Shown here: positions 36,696-45,346 of the stretch, one piece after another | Layout: every line of letters starts with the position of its first letter | How positions within the stretch are numbered: position 1 is the stretch's first letter | Assembly (NCBI GenBank): GCA_046330955.1 | Contig: JAXLRT010000006.1 | Coordinates: 135,766-199,765, forward strand | Source of the DNA: JADJPO01 sp046330955 | GTDB lineage: Bacteria > Actinomycetota > Actinomycetes > Actinomycetales > Kineosporiaceae | Reading direction: 5' to 3' | Length of the DNA: 64,000 nt | The notes under the pieces: model-generated | Database searches by the model: none | Seen by the model: the letters and a program-made list of their open reading frames with translations, nothing else | What the model was told of the DNA's origin: nothing | Translations under genes and position numbers: made by a program

Positions 36696-38369
36696 GTGGC
36701 GATGACCGACGCCGCACACGCTGCCGCCCGCTCACGGGCGTTCGAGCTGATCTGGGAGGTACAGAACACCGTCGGGGCGCCCCTCGACGAACTGGACGCC
36801 GTCCTGGCGCAGGCCTCGGAGCTCGGCTGGCAGGACGTGATCGCTGCCTGCCTGCTGGCCCGGGTGCTGCACGCCCGCTGGCAGAGCGAGCCCTCGATCG
36901 TGGAGTGGGTCGCGCGGCTGCAGGCGGCGGCGGAGGAATTGCAGGATCGCGCGATGCTGGCCGCGGCCCTGGCCTCGCGGGCGCTGGGGCCGCATGCCGC
37001 CGCGACGGGCATGTCCTCGCTGGAGGCCGACGCCGAACTGGCGCGCGCCATCGCCCTGCTGGATGCCTGTGACAGTCCGGCGCTGGAGCGGATGAACGCC
37101 CATCTGCAATGCGGCGTGGCCCTGTTCGACCGCGGCCTGTGGGAGCTGCAGGACGAGCAGTACGCCCAGGCGGAACTGCTGCTGCAGGAGGTCGGCGATT
37201 CGCTGGTGGCGGCTGTGCTGCTGTACAACCAGGCCTCGGTGCACCTGACCTGGGCGATGGCGGTGCGCTGTGTGGACCCCACCGCGGTGGTGTCGCAGGT
37301 GGACCGGGTGCGAGGGTCGCTGCAGGAGGCGTTGGCCCTGGAGGCCATGCCGGAGGACTGGCGTGGGGAACTCGCGCTGATGGCGGTGCTGACCGAGGGG
37401 TTGGCCGGGGAGCCGGTCGCGCAGCAGGTGGAGGAGCTGATCCCGCTCCACCCGGAGGGACCGCTGGCCGGCGACCTGCCGCTGGCGCTGGCCCTGATGG
37501 ACGACGAGGTCGGCCTCGATCGGGCGCTGGCGGCGGCCCGCCGGGCCGCCGAGCAGTTCGACCGCACCTCGTTCCCGGTCGAGTACGAACTCGCCCTGTG
37601 TCTGGCTGCCGAACTCGCCGCTCGCCGGGACGGCGTGGCCGACGGCCTGGTCTACGCGCGTCACCTGGCGGTCCGGCGCTGGCAACAGCGGATGGCCGCG
37701 CTGGATGTGATGCGGCTACGGATCGAGACCGAGCGCCACCGCGACCACCACGATCAGCTGCGGCGTCAGGCCTACCTCGATCCGCTCACCGGGCTGGCCA
37801 ACCGCCGCGGGTTGCAGCACTACCTCGACACCCTCGCCCAGCGCGACGTCGACGGGGTGTGCGTGCTGCTGGTCGATCTGGACTGGTTCAAGCAGGTCAA
37901 CGACCGGTTCGGACACGCCGTGGGTGACGAGGCACTGGTCGAGGTGGCGAAGGCGCTGTCGGGCAGCATCCGGGCCGAGGACCTGGCCTGCCGCCTGGGC
38001 GGTGACGAGTTCATGGTCGTGTTGAGCACCCCGTTGATCAAGGCCGCCTGGCAGCGTGGCGAACAGGTCCTGAGCCGGCTCCGGTCGAGGCCTTGGCGCG
38101 AACGCCGGCCGGAATTGGAGCTCTCGGTGAGCATCGGGATCGCCAGCGGCCGCCTGGCGGACTGGGACGACGTGGTGGCCGCGGCCGACGCGACCCTCTA
38201 CGAGTCCAAGGAGGCCGGGCGTGGGCGGGTGAGCGGACCACACCCGGAGTCCTCGTCGGATGAGTCCTCGCCGGATGAGTCCTGGTCGGATGAGTCCTGG
38301 TCGGATGAGCCCTCGTCCGACACGTCCTCGTCGGCTGAGTCCTCGCTCCAGGCGTCAGTCGAGGGGTGA
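36696..38369 (+). CDS. Diguanylate cyclase with TPR-like N-terminus
   Basis: This 557-residue cytosolic protein has a long helical, TPR-like sensory region (about 1-345) and a GGDEF domain (about 355-510). The active motif GGDEF at 435-439 is intact, LDPLTGLANRR and LLVDLDWFKQVND are present, and RAED (426-429) five residues before GGDEF forms the product-inhibition I-site. It should make cyclic di-GMP from GTP. The C-terminal 45 residues are an acidic Ser/Asp/Glu tail from a 15-bp DNA repeat. GTG start; an ATG 6 nt later is possible. The 3' end overlaps the convergent tetR gene by 15 bp. Confidence 0.9.
   Translation: MAMTDAAHAAARSRAFELIWEVQNTVGAPLDELDAVLAQASELGWQDVIAACLLARVLHARWQSEPSIVEWVARLQAAAEELQDRAMLAAALASRALGPHAAATGMSSLEADAELARAIALLDACDSPALERMNAHLQCGVALFDRGLWELQDEQYAQAELLLQEVGDSLVAAVLLYNQASVHLTWAMAVRCVDPTAVVSQVDRVRGSLQEALALEAMPEDWRGELALMAVLTEGLAGEPVAQQVEELIPLHPEGPLAGDLPLALALMDDEVGLDRALAAARRAAEQFDRTSFPVEYELALCLAAELAARRDGVADGLVYARHLAVRRWQQRMAALDVMRLRIETERHRDHHDQLRRQAYLDPLTGLANRRGLQHYLDTLAQRDVDGVCVLLVDLDWFKQVNDRFGHAVGDEALVEVAKALSGSIRAEDLACRLGGDEFMVVLSTPLIKAAWQRGEQVLSRLRSRPWRERRPELELSVSIGIASGRLADWDDVVAAADATLYESKEAGRGRVSGPHPESSSDESSPDESWSDESWSDEPSSDTSSSAESSLQASVEG
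38240..38345 (+). repeat. 15-bp tandem repeat encoding an acidic Ser-Asp-Glu tail
   Basis: Imperfect tandem copies related to GAGTCCTCGTCGGAT encode the repeated SSDES/WSDES units at the C-terminus of the diguanylate cyclase. Copy number may vary between strains by slippage. Confidence 0.7.
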
Positions 38370-39110
38370 GACCCCCGCCGCCACGGCGTCCCGGTCGACG
38401 CCCATGGCGAGCAGGGCCTGACGGACCGTCAGGTCGAAGAACTCCCGGCAGCAGGTCAGCAGCGGGCGCGGCAGGTGCCCGAACACCTCGGCCGAGAGCA
38501 TGCCCAGCACGATCACCCAGAACTGCATGGCCAGGGCGGTGGCGGCGACGGGCAGACCCGTCCCGTCCTTGTCGCCGATCTCGGTCAGCGCGGCGTGGAG
38601 CGCGACCGGCACCGAGTCGTCCGCCGGCGGCTGCAGCAGTCCCTGACCCATGGCCCGGACCAGCAGGGCGAGCAGCGCGGTCCCGGTGCGCATCGCCGCC
38701 GGGGTCTGCTCGTACACCGGTGGTTCGTAGCCGGGCACGGCCGGCCCGTAGATCAGGGCGAACTCCTGCGGGTGGTCGAGTGCCCAGCGCCGGAACGCGT
38801 GCACCCCGGCCAGGATCGCCGTCGAGGTGGGGTCCACCGGCGCCGCGGCGATGGCCTTCTCGACCGTCTCGCCGATCTGGTCGTAGGCGTCCACGATCAG
38901 CGCGGTCAGGATCGCGTCGCGGCTGGGGAAGTAGCGGTAGAGCGCCGACGGGGTCAGCCCCATGGCGCGGGCGATCGCGCGCAGGTTCAGTGAGGAGGTG
39001 CCCTCGCGCGTCATCAGTTCACGGGCGACCTGCTTGATCTCCTCGGCGGTGGCCTCGTGGCGGCGCTGGCGCCGGCCGCCCCCGGTGGGCGCCGGCTCGG
39101 TGATGGGCAC
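38355..39110 (-). CDS. TetR-family regulator, divergent from an MmpL transporter
   Basis: This 251-residue regulator has an N-terminal helix-turn-helix (IARAMGLTPSALYRYFPSRDAILTAL, about 45-70) and a TetR C-terminal ligand domain with WALDHPQEFALIYG, common in TetR_C_13-like actinobacterial regulators. The GTG start has TACAGT 6 nt upstream, predicting a leaderless transcript. The intergenic region contains two GAAC-N3-GTTC palindromes, the likely operators for itself and the divergent transporter. The ligand is unknown. Confidence 0.9.
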   Translation of the reverse strand: MPITEPAPTGGGRRQRRHEATAEEIKQVARELMTREGTSSLNLRAIARAMGLTPSALYRYFPSRDAILTALIVDAYDQIGETVEKAIAAAPVDPTSTAILAGVHAFRRWALDHPQEFALIYGPAVPGYEPPVYEQTPAAMRTGTALLALLVRAMGQGLLQPPADDSVPVALHAALTEIGDKDGTGLPVAATALAMQFWVIVLGMLSAEVFGHLPRPLLTCCREFFDLTVRQALLAMGVDRDAVAAGVSPLD

Positions 39111-39116
39111 CGTGCC

Positions 39117-39122
39117 ACTGTA
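39117..39122 (-). promoter_or_regulatory. -10 element TACAGT for tetR
   Basis: On the minus strand TACAGT ends 6 nt before the GTG of the regulator gene. The operator-like palindrome at 39141-39151 lies about 20-30 bp upstream of this hexamer, over the expected -35 region. Confidence 0.5.
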
Positions 39123-39140
39123 GCCAGCGGCCGGCGGAGT

Positions 39141-39151
39141 GAACATTGTTC
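39141..39151. promoter_or_regulatory. Operator-like palindrome O1 (GAACATTGTTC)
   Basis: A perfect 11-bp palindrome GAAC-ATT-GTTC lies near the -35 position of the tetR promoter. It shares GAAC-AT-N-GTTC with the larger palindrome O2, and is probably a TetR binding site for autoregulation (inference). Confidence 0.5.
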
Positions 39152-39170
39152 GCGAGTGTGAACGTGAGTC

Positions 39171-39199
39171 TTGACATTCTCGCGAACCGAGAACATCGT
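39171..39199 (+). promoter_or_regulatory. Promoter of the MmpL gene (TTGACA / CATCGT)
   Basis: A consensus -35 TTGACA (39171-39176) is followed after 17 bp by CATCGT (39194-39199), 6 nt before the ATG of the MmpL gene. There is no ribosome-binding site, so the transcript is probably leaderless. The -10 hexamer lies inside palindrome O2. Confidence 0.6.
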
Positions 39200-39204
39200 T
39201 CTCG
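39188..39204. promoter_or_regulatory. Operator-like palindrome O2 (CGAGAAC-ATC-GTTCTCG)
   Basis: This 17-bp perfect palindrome covers the -10 element of the MmpL promoter and ends one base before the start codon. Binding of the adjacent TetR regulator here would block transcription of the transporter. A further 9-bp inverted repeat GTTCGCGAG/CTCGCGAAC (39148-39156 and 39179-39187) links O1 and O2. Confidence 0.6.
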
Positions 39205-39205
39205 C

Positions 39206-41392
39206 ATGACAACGACGTTCACCCCCGCCTCCGCGGCCGGCACCGATCCCGCGGCGCCCCCCTCGCGCCTCGCTCGAGTGATCATCGGGCGCGCCCGGTG
39301 GGTGCTCGCCGCCTCCGTGCTCGCCGTCGTCCTCGCCGGGGTGCTGGGGTCGGGCGCGATCGGCAAGTTGCTGGGTGGCGGCTTCGAGGACCCGGCCAGC
39401 GAGTCGTCCCGCGCCCGCGAGGTGCTGGAGCAGACCTTCGGGCAGCGGCCGGCGAATCTCGTGGTGCTGGTGACCGCGCCGGACGGCGCCCGCGTGGACG
39501 ACGACGCCGTCGCCACCGCGGGCCGGGACGTCGCCCGCCGGCTGGACGCACTCGGGGACGTCGAGGTGCTGGCCTCGTACTGGGACGCACCGCCGGCCGT
39601 GGCGGCCGGGTTGCGCAGCACGGACGGACACCGCGCCCTGGTCGTGGCCCATGTCGACGGCAGCGAGGACGCCGTCCTCGACCGTGCCGGGCCGTTGCAG
39701 GACCAGTTCACCGGCCGGATCGCGCGACCGGGGCTGCCCGGTGGGGGCACGGTGCAGGTGCAGACCGGTGGCCTGGCGCAGGCGAGCCTCGACATCAACC
39801 AGCAGGTGACCAGCGACCTCGCGCGGGCCGAGCTGATCGCGATCCCGCTCACCGTGGTGATGCTGATCGTGGTGTTCGGGTCGGTGGTCTCCGGCATGCT
39901 GCCGCTCCTGGTCGGCGGCATCGCCATCGTGGCCACCTTCGCCGTGCTGAGTGCCTTGGCCGAGTTCACCTCGGTGAGCATCTTCGCGCTCAACCTGACC
40001 ACGGCCATGGGTCTCGGGCTGGGCATCGACTACTCGCTGCTCGTCGTCAATCGGTTCCGCGAAGAGCTGGCTGCCGGCCATGCCGTGCCGGACGCGGTCG
40101 CGATCACGGTGCGCACCGCCGGGCGCACGGTGGCCTTCTCCGGTGCCACGATCGCCGTCGCGCTGGCCGCGCTGATGGTCTTCCCGCTGTACTTCCTGCG
40201 CTCGTTCGCCTACGCCGGCATCGCGGTCGTCAGCATCGCCGCGCTGGCCGCCACCGTGACATTGCCGGCGCTGTTGACGGTGCTCGGGCACCGGGTGAAC
40301 GCGCTGCGCGTCGGACGGCGCCGCGACCTCACCGTCGGGGGCGGGGCGTTCTGGACTCGGCTGGCGCAGTTCGTGATGCGTCGTCCGGTCGCCTCGGGGC
40401 TGCCGGTGGTCATCGTGCTGCTCACCTTGGGGCTGCCGTTCCTCGGGATCTCGTTCTCGGTGCCGGACGACCGCGCGATCCCGGCGCAGGTGTCCCAGGG
40501 CCGGCAGGTGGGTGACGTCCTGCGGACCGAGTTCAGCGGTCAGGACGCCGCCGCGGTGTTCGCCGTCCTGCCCGAGGCCACCGCGCAGCAGGCGAGCGCG
40601 CTCGCCACCCGGCTGGCCGCCGTGCCGAACGTGGCGCGGGCGCATGCCGAGGGCAGCGTCGTGAAGGCGACCCTGGGGGTGGACCCGTTCGGCGCCTCCG
40701 GTGAGCAGGCCGTGCGGGACATCCGGGGGGTGGCGGCCGCCGACCCGCGGCTGGGGCAGGTGCTCGTGGGTGGGCCGACCGCCGCTCTGCTGGACACCAA
40801 GACCACGATCGGGCATCGGTTGCCGTGGGCGGCGCTGCTGATCGGGCTGACCACGTTCGTGGTGCTGTTCGCCTTCACCGGCTCGGTGGTGTTGCCGCTG
40901 AAGGCCTTGGTCCTCAATGCGTTCACCATCGTGGCCGTGCTCGGCAGCATGGTCTGGGTGTTCCAGGATGGGCACCTGGCCGACCTGTTGGGCTTCACAC
41001 CGATGCCGCTGACCATCACCATGCCGTTGCTGATGTTCGCGGTGGCCTTCGGGCTCTCGATGGACTACGAGGTGTTCCTGCTCGGGCGGATCACCGAGCT
41101 GCACCGGGCCGGCGCCGACACCGCGACCGCGGTCGCCGTCGGGCTGGCGCGTACCGGGCGGATCATCTCGACGGCGGCGGTGCTGCTCTCGATCACCCTG
41201 TTCGCCTTCGTGTCCAGCAGGGTGAGTTTCATCCAGATGTTCGGCCTGGGAACGGGTTTGGCGATCGTGCTGGACGCCACGCTGGTGCGTGGGGTGCTGA
41301 TGCCCTCGATCATGCGCCTGATGGGACCGGTCAACTGGTGGGCACCGGCCCCGTTGCGCCGGGTGCACGCCCGGTTCGGTCTGCGGGACTGA
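39206..41392 (+). CDS. MmpL/RND-family transporter
   Basis: This 728-residue membrane protein has the MMPL layout: one N-terminal helix, a large extracytoplasmic domain, a block of five to six helices (about 200-370), a second external loop and another block (about 535-700). Proton-relay motifs GIDYSLLVVNRFREE and SMDYEVFLLGRITE are both present. Such proteins export lipids, drugs or siderophores. The ATG is selected from the promoter position. The gene is probably repressed by the divergent TetR protein. The substrate is not known. Confidence 0.92.
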   Translation: MTTTFTPASAAGTDPAAPPSRLARVIIGRARWVLAASVLAVVLAGVLGSGAIGKLLGGGFEDPASESSRAREVLEQTFGQRPANLVVLVTAPDGARVDDDAVATAGRDVARRLDALGDVEVLASYWDAPPAVAAGLRSTDGHRALVVAHVDGSEDAVLDRAGPLQDQFTGRIARPGLPGGGTVQVQTGGLAQASLDINQQVTSDLARAELIAIPLTVVMLIVVFGSVVSGMLPLLVGGIAIVATFAVLSALAEFTSVSIFALNLTTAMGLGLGIDYSLLVVNRFREELAAGHAVPDAVAITVRTAGRTVAFSGATIAVALAALMVFPLYFLRSFAYAGIAVVSIAALAATVTLPALLTVLGHRVNALRVGRRRDLTVGGGAFWTRLAQFVMRRPVASGLPVVIVLLTLGLPFLGISFSVPDDRAIPAQVSQGRQVGDVLRTEFSGQDAAAVFAVLPEATAQQASALATRLAAVPNVARAHAEGSVVKATLGVDPFGASGEQAVRDIRGVAAADPRLGQVLVGGPTAALLDTKTTIGHRLPWAALLIGLTTFVVLFAFTGSVVLPLKALVLNAFTIVAVLGSMVWVFQDGHLADLLGFTPMPLTITMPLLMFAVAFGLSMDYEVFLLGRITELHRAGADTATAVAVGLARTGRIISTAAVLLSITLFAFVSSRVSFIQMFGLGTGLAIVLDATLVRGVLMPSIMRLMGPVNWWAPAPLRRVHARFGLRD

Positions 41393-41466
41393 GCCGGTGA
41401 TGCTGATCGCTCAGGGTCACCGCCGGTGCGGAATTGGCCGGTCGGCGCCGCGTGGGGGGACGGACT

Positions 41467-42825
41467 GTGTCACGATCCGAGCTTGTGAACCCGTTCAGAG
41501 CCGTCGTGTCCTGTCTGGCCGTGCTGACCGTCCCGGTGGCGCTGGTGGTCACGGGGGCCGCCCCGGCACAGGCTGCGACGTACCGGCTCGATCGCACCCT
41601 GACCGACCCTCGGATCACCGAATCCAGCGGTCTGGCCCGCAGCACCTGGTCGTCGACGGTGCTGTGGACCCACAACGACAGCGGCGACCTCAACCGGATC
41701 TTCGCCGTCGCCGCGGACGGCACCACGACGGCGACTTACACCCTGACCGGGGCCACTGCCAACGACTGGGAGGACATGGCCTCGGGGCCGGCCCACTCGT
41801 TGTGGGTCGCCGACACCGGTGACAACGACCGTGTCCGCAGCGCGGTCGCGATCTACAAGGTGACCGAGCCGCAGACCCTGGCGACCGGCAGCCTGCCGGC
41901 CACCAGGTACGTGCTGACCTACCCGGACGGCGCCCACGACGCCGAGGGGCTGATGGTGAACCCGGTGACGGGCCGGGTCTACCTGGTGAGCAAGCAGGCC
42001 ACCGGCGCCGCCATCTACGCGGCGCCCGCCACCCTCAGCACCAACAGCCCGAACCTGCTGGCCAAGGTCGCCGACGCGCCCGCGTACGTCACCGCGGCGG
42101 CGTTCGCCCCCGACGGCAGTCAGTTCGTGCTGGTCGACTACTGGAAGGCCCACATCTATGCGGGCCTGGGTGCGACCCCGCTGAGTTTCGCCAAACCGTC
42201 TCTCTTCCAAGGTGAGTCGGTCGAGGTGAGCGCCGACGGCAAGACGATCTACCAGGGCTCCGAGGGCCCGAACAGCCCGATCTACACCACGGCCTGGCCC
42301 TCGACCACGGCCCTGAACCTGCCGCCGGGCACCAGCGCGACAGCGGCCACCGCGACCTCCTTCACCGACGGCCAGGTGGGCACCACCTTCACGCTGCCGC
42401 GCACCACCAACCTCGGCGGCGGGGTCTACGCCGGGGCGTTGCTGCGCGGCTCCGGATCGAGCACGGGCTACGGCGCTCGGGCACGGTTCGCGGCCGATGG
42501 CTCGATCGTCCTGTCGGTGACCCGCAACGTCACCGGTGCCGCCGAGGTGTCCCTGGGGTCCTCGGCCACCCTGCCGACCCGGTTCGCCGCGGGCTCGGCG
42601 ATCCGGGTGGAGTCGACCATCTCCGGCACGTCGCCGGTGACGGTCTCGGTCCGGGCCTACGCCGCCGGGGCCACGGCCCCGGCCTGGCAGCTCACGGTGA
42701 CCGACGCCGCGGCGTCCCGACTCACCGGGGCCGCCGCCCCGCGGGTGTGGGGCTACCTGTCCAGCAGCGCCGTCGGCTCGCTGTCCCTGCCCTACACCGC
42801 ACCCACGATCACCGTCGTCCGCTGA
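41467..42825 (+). CDS. Secreted propeller-like protein with C-terminal beta domain
   Basis: This 452-residue protein has a signal peptide (hydrophobic about 10-33, cleavage after AQAA). The mature N-terminal part (about 35-290) has motifs recurring in propeller-like proteins: SSGLARS, LWTHNDSGD, DWEDMASG, DTGDN, DAEGLMVNP and GESVEVSADGKTIYQGSEG. The C-terminal about 160 residues look like a laminin-G/jelly-roll-type beta domain. The function is unknown; an extracellular hydrolase or binding role is possible. GTG start with GGGGGGA upstream; a second GTG 18 nt later is possible. Confidence 0.75.
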   Translation: MSRSELVNPFRAVVSCLAVLTVPVALVVTGAAPAQAATYRLDRTLTDPRITESSGLARSTWSSTVLWTHNDSGDLNRIFAVAADGTTTATYTLTGATANDWEDMASGPAHSLWVADTGDNDRVRSAVAIYKVTEPQTLATGSLPATRYVLTYPDGAHDAEGLMVNPVTGRVYLVSKQATGAAIYAAPATLSTNSPNLLAKVADAPAYVTAAAFAPDGSQFVLVDYWKAHIYAGLGATPLSFAKPSLFQGESVEVSADGKTIYQGSEGPNSPIYTTAWPSTTALNLPPGTSATAATATSFTDGQVGTTFTLPRTTNLGGGVYAGALLRGSGSSTGYGARARFAADGSIVLSVTRNVTGAAEVSLGSSATLPTRFAAGSAIRVESTISGTSPVTVSVRAYAAGATAPAWQLTVTDAAASRLTGAAAPRVWGYLSSSAVGSLSLPYTAPTITVVR

Positions 42826-42846
42826 CCCGCCCCTGGGGGATCGGGT
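42825..42846 (+). terminator. Hairpin after the secreted protein gene
   Basis: ACCCGCCCC pairs with GGGG-AT-CGGGT across a 2-nt loop, with a 2-nt bulge, starting at the last base of the stop codon. It is GC-rich without a T-run, as is common for actinobacterial terminators. Confidence 0.4.
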
Positions 42847-42923
42847 GGTCCGCGCGTCTGCCCGGTGGTGACCCTGGTGCGAGCCGCAGCCGCGATCGCC
42901 AGGCTCCGCCGACACGGTCGAGA

Positions 42924-42929
42924 TAGTGT
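42924..42929 (+). promoter_or_regulatory. -10 element TAGTGT upstream of pruA
   Basis: TAGTGT fits TANNNT and is about 40 bp before the pruA ATG, which has its own GAGGAG ribosome-binding site. A short leader is therefore likely. Confidence 0.4.
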
Positions 42930-42970
42930 CTGCGCTGCCTGCACCTGTGTGACCTCACCGAGGAGAACTC

Positions 42971-44599
42971 ATGGACGCCGTGACCCGCGTTCCCGCCCCC
43001 GTCAACGAGCCGGTGCTGGACTACGCGCCGGGCTCGGCCGAGCGGGCGGCCGTCGAGACCGCGCTGAAGGACCTGGCGGCGAACCGGATCGACCTGCCGA
43101 TGGTGATCGGTGGCAAGCACGTCCTGGGCGGCGGTCGCAAGGTCAACGTCGTCCAGCCGCACGCCCGCCGGCACGTGCTGGGCACCATGAAGATGGCCAC
43201 CCAGAACGACGCCGCATCGGCGATCGAGGCGGCCCGCGCCGCCGCCCCCGGCTGGCGTGCGCTGTCGTTCGACGACCGGGCGGCGGTGTTCCTCAAGGCG
43301 GCCGAGCTGCTCTCGGGGCCGTGGCGTCCGGTGCTCAACGCCGCCACCATGCTGGGCCAGAGCAAGACCGTCTACCAGGCCGAGATCGACGCCGCCTGCG
43401 AGCTGATCGACTTCTGGCGGTTCAACGTGCACTTCGCGCAGCAGGTGCTCGACGAGCAGCCGATCGCCCACAGCAAGGGCATCTGGAACCGTACCGACTC
43501 GCGCCCGCTCGAGGGCTTCGTCTACGCCATCACGCCGTTCAACTTCACCGCGATCGGGGGTAACCTGCCGACCGCGCCGGCGCTGATGGGCAACACGGTG
43601 CTGTGGAAGCCGGCGCACACCCAGATGTTCGCCGCGCACTTCACGATGGCGATCCTCGAGGCGGCCGGCCTGCCGCCCGGGGTGATCAACCTGGTGACCG
43701 GCGACGGCCGGGCCGTCTCGGAGGTCGCCTTGAACCACCGCGACCTGGCCGGCATCCACTTCACCGGCTCGACCCCGACGTTCCGGCTGCTGTGGCGCAC
43801 CGTGGCCGAGAACCTCGACCGCTACCGCACCTACCCGCGCCTGGTCGGCGAGACCGGGGGCAAGGACTTCATCGTCGCCCACCCGAGCGCCGACCCCGAC
43901 GTGCTGCGCACCGCCATGGTGCGGGGGGCCTTCGAGTACCAGGGCCAGAAGTGCTCGGCGGCCTCGCGGGCCTACGTGCCGCGCTCGCTGTGGAAGACGC
44001 TGCGCGATGACCTGGCGGCCACCGTCGACGGGTTGTCGATGGGGCCGGTGACGGACCTCGGCAACTTCATGGGCGCCGTGATCGACGACAAGGCCTTCGC
44101 CATCCACGCCGCGGCCATCGATCGGGCGCACGCGACGTCCGGGGTGAAGGTGATCGCCGGCGGCAGCTACGACGACTCCGAGGGCTGGTTCGTGCGGCCC
44201 ACGGTGACCGAGGTGTCAGACCCCACCGACGAGATGCTGACCACCGAGTACTTCGGACCGATCCTGGCGGTGCACGTCTACCCCGACAACCGCTACGACC
44301 GGATGCTGGCCCAGATGGAGTCGGTGGCCGAGTACGCGCTCACCGGATCGATCATCGCCCAGGACCGCCACGCCATCGCGCACGCCACCGAGACGCTGCG
44401 GTTCGCGGCCGGCAACTTCTACATCAACGACAAGCCGACCGGTGCCGTCGTCGGTCAGCAACCCTTCGGCGGGGCACGCGCGTCGGGCACCAACGACAAG
44501 GCCGGTGCCGCTCAGAACCTGCTGCGCTGGACGTCGACCCGCTCCATCAAGGAGACCTTCAACCCGCCGACCTCCCACACCTACCCTCACATGGGCTGA
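42971..44599 (+). CDS. pruA: L-glutamate gamma-semialdehyde dehydrogenase (1-pyrroline-5-carboxylate dehydrogenase)
   Basis: This 542-residue aldehyde dehydrogenase completes proline breakdown, oxidising glutamate semialdehyde to glutamate with NAD. It is full length for the monofunctional type. Catalytic Cys lies in FEYQGQKCSAASR and the Glu in LVGETGGKD; ITPFNFTAIGGN and FGGARASGTNDKAG are typical of P5C dehydrogenases. The ATG is preceded by GAGGAG. No proline dehydrogenase gene is adjacent. The glutamate dehydrogenase gene nearby could use its product. Confidence 0.95.
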   Translation: MDAVTRVPAPVNEPVLDYAPGSAERAAVETALKDLAANRIDLPMVIGGKHVLGGGRKVNVVQPHARRHVLGTMKMATQNDAASAIEAARAAAPGWRALSFDDRAAVFLKAAELLSGPWRPVLNAATMLGQSKTVYQAEIDAACELIDFWRFNVHFAQQVLDEQPIAHSKGIWNRTDSRPLEGFVYAITPFNFTAIGGNLPTAPALMGNTVLWKPAHTQMFAAHFTMAILEAAGLPPGVINLVTGDGRAVSEVALNHRDLAGIHFTGSTPTFRLLWRTVAENLDRYRTYPRLVGETGGKDFIVAHPSADPDVLRTAMVRGAFEYQGQKCSAASRAYVPRSLWKTLRDDLAATVDGLSMGPVTDLGNFMGAVIDDKAFAIHAAAIDRAHATSGVKVIAGGSYDDSEGWFVRPTVTEVSDPTDEMLTTEYFGPILAVHVYPDNRYDRMLAQMESVAEYALTGSIIAQDRHAIAHATETLRFAAGNFYINDKPTGAVVGQQPFGGARASGTNDKAGAAQNLLRWTSTRSIKETFNPPTSHTYPHMG

Positions 44600-44620
44600 G
44601 GGGGATTGCCGCTGCGCCCC

Positions 44621-44634
44621 ACACATGATTGTGT
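44621..44634. promoter_or_regulatory. Operator-like inverted repeat before vapB
   Basis: ACACA (44621-44625) and TGTGT (44630-44634) form an inverted repeat with a 4-bp spacer, 6 bp before the antitoxin start. Ribbon-helix-helix antitoxins typically bind such repeats to repress their own operon. Confidence 0.4.
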
Positions 44635-44640
44635 ATGTGT

Positions 44641-44907
44641 ATGTCGGTGATGGAGCGACGGCTCCAGCTACTGCTCGATCAGGGGCGGTATGCGAGGGTC
44701 GAGGCCGAGGCCAGGCGATCGGGGCGAAGCGTGTCTGCGGTGATCAGGGCGGCCATCGACGTCTACTTCGAGCCGGGGGCCGTGGCCCGTCAGGAGGCCG
44801 CCGCGCGGTTCCTGGCCCTCACCGAGGATGTCGAGGGCCCCGAGCCTGACTGGGCCGAGACCAAGAGCTTGCTCGAGTCCAACCCCAAGTTGGACGCCAT
44901 CCCGTGA
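44641..44907 (+). CDS. Ribbon-helix-helix antitoxin (VapB-like)
   Basis: This 88-residue protein has an N-terminal RHH fold (MERRLQLLLDQGRYARVEAEARRSGRSVSAVIRAAIDVYF) and an acidic C-terminal tail ending near LLESNPKLDAIP that would wrap the toxin. It overlaps the following PIN toxin gene by 4 bp, the usual toxin-antitoxin arrangement. A start 12 nt earlier is possible. It probably represses its own operon through the inverted repeat just upstream. Confidence 0.85.
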   Translation: MSVMERRLQLLLDQGRYARVEAEARRSGRSVSAVIRAAIDVYFEPGAVARQEAAARFLALTEDVEGPEPDWAETKSLLESNPKLDAIP

Positions 44908-45329
44908 AGCAGCTCTTCCTCGATACGGCGACCCTGCTGTACGCCACGGGAACAGAGCATCCGCTGCGGCGACCGTGCCGTGACCTGCTGGCGGGTGCCG
45001 CCGCAGGCGAGCTCGAGCTGCACGTGAGTGTCGAGGCGGTTCAGGAGTACCTGTTCCATCGCATGCGTCGGGGCGACCGGGCGCGCGCCGTGGCCGAGGC
45101 CTCGGGGGTCCTGGACGTGTGTCGCGTGCATGCCTTCGATGTCACCGTCGCGCGCCGGGCGATCGATCTGGTCGCCAACTCCCGCCTGCGGGGCCGGGAC
45201 GCCGTGCACGCGGCAACCGCCCTGACCGCAGGGTTCGAGGCCATCGTGTCCCCGGATGCCGACTTCGATCACGCCCCCGGATTGCGCCGGACCCCACCTC
45301 ACGAGGCGCTGGGTACCCTCCGGGGCTGA
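44904..45329 (+). CDS. PIN-domain toxin (VapC-like ribonuclease)
   Basis: This 141-residue PIN ribonuclease has the acidic metal-binding residues: Asp7 in LFLDTATLLY, Glu in VSVEAVQEY, Asp in RLRGRDAVHAATAL and Asp in VSPDADFD. PIN toxins cleave tRNA, rRNA or mRNA and are neutralised by their antitoxin. It starts in the ATGA overlap with the antitoxin gene. It converges on the DUF2505 gene with a 17-bp gap. Confidence 0.88.
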   Translation: MKQLFLDTATLLYATGTEHPLRRPCRDLLAGAAAGELELHVSVEAVQEYLFHRMRRGDRARAVAEASGVLDVCRVHAFDVTVARRAIDLVANSRLRGRDAVHAATALTAGFEAIVSPDADFDHAPGLRRTPPHEALGTLRG

Positions 45330-45346
45330 TCACCGAAGGGCACGGG

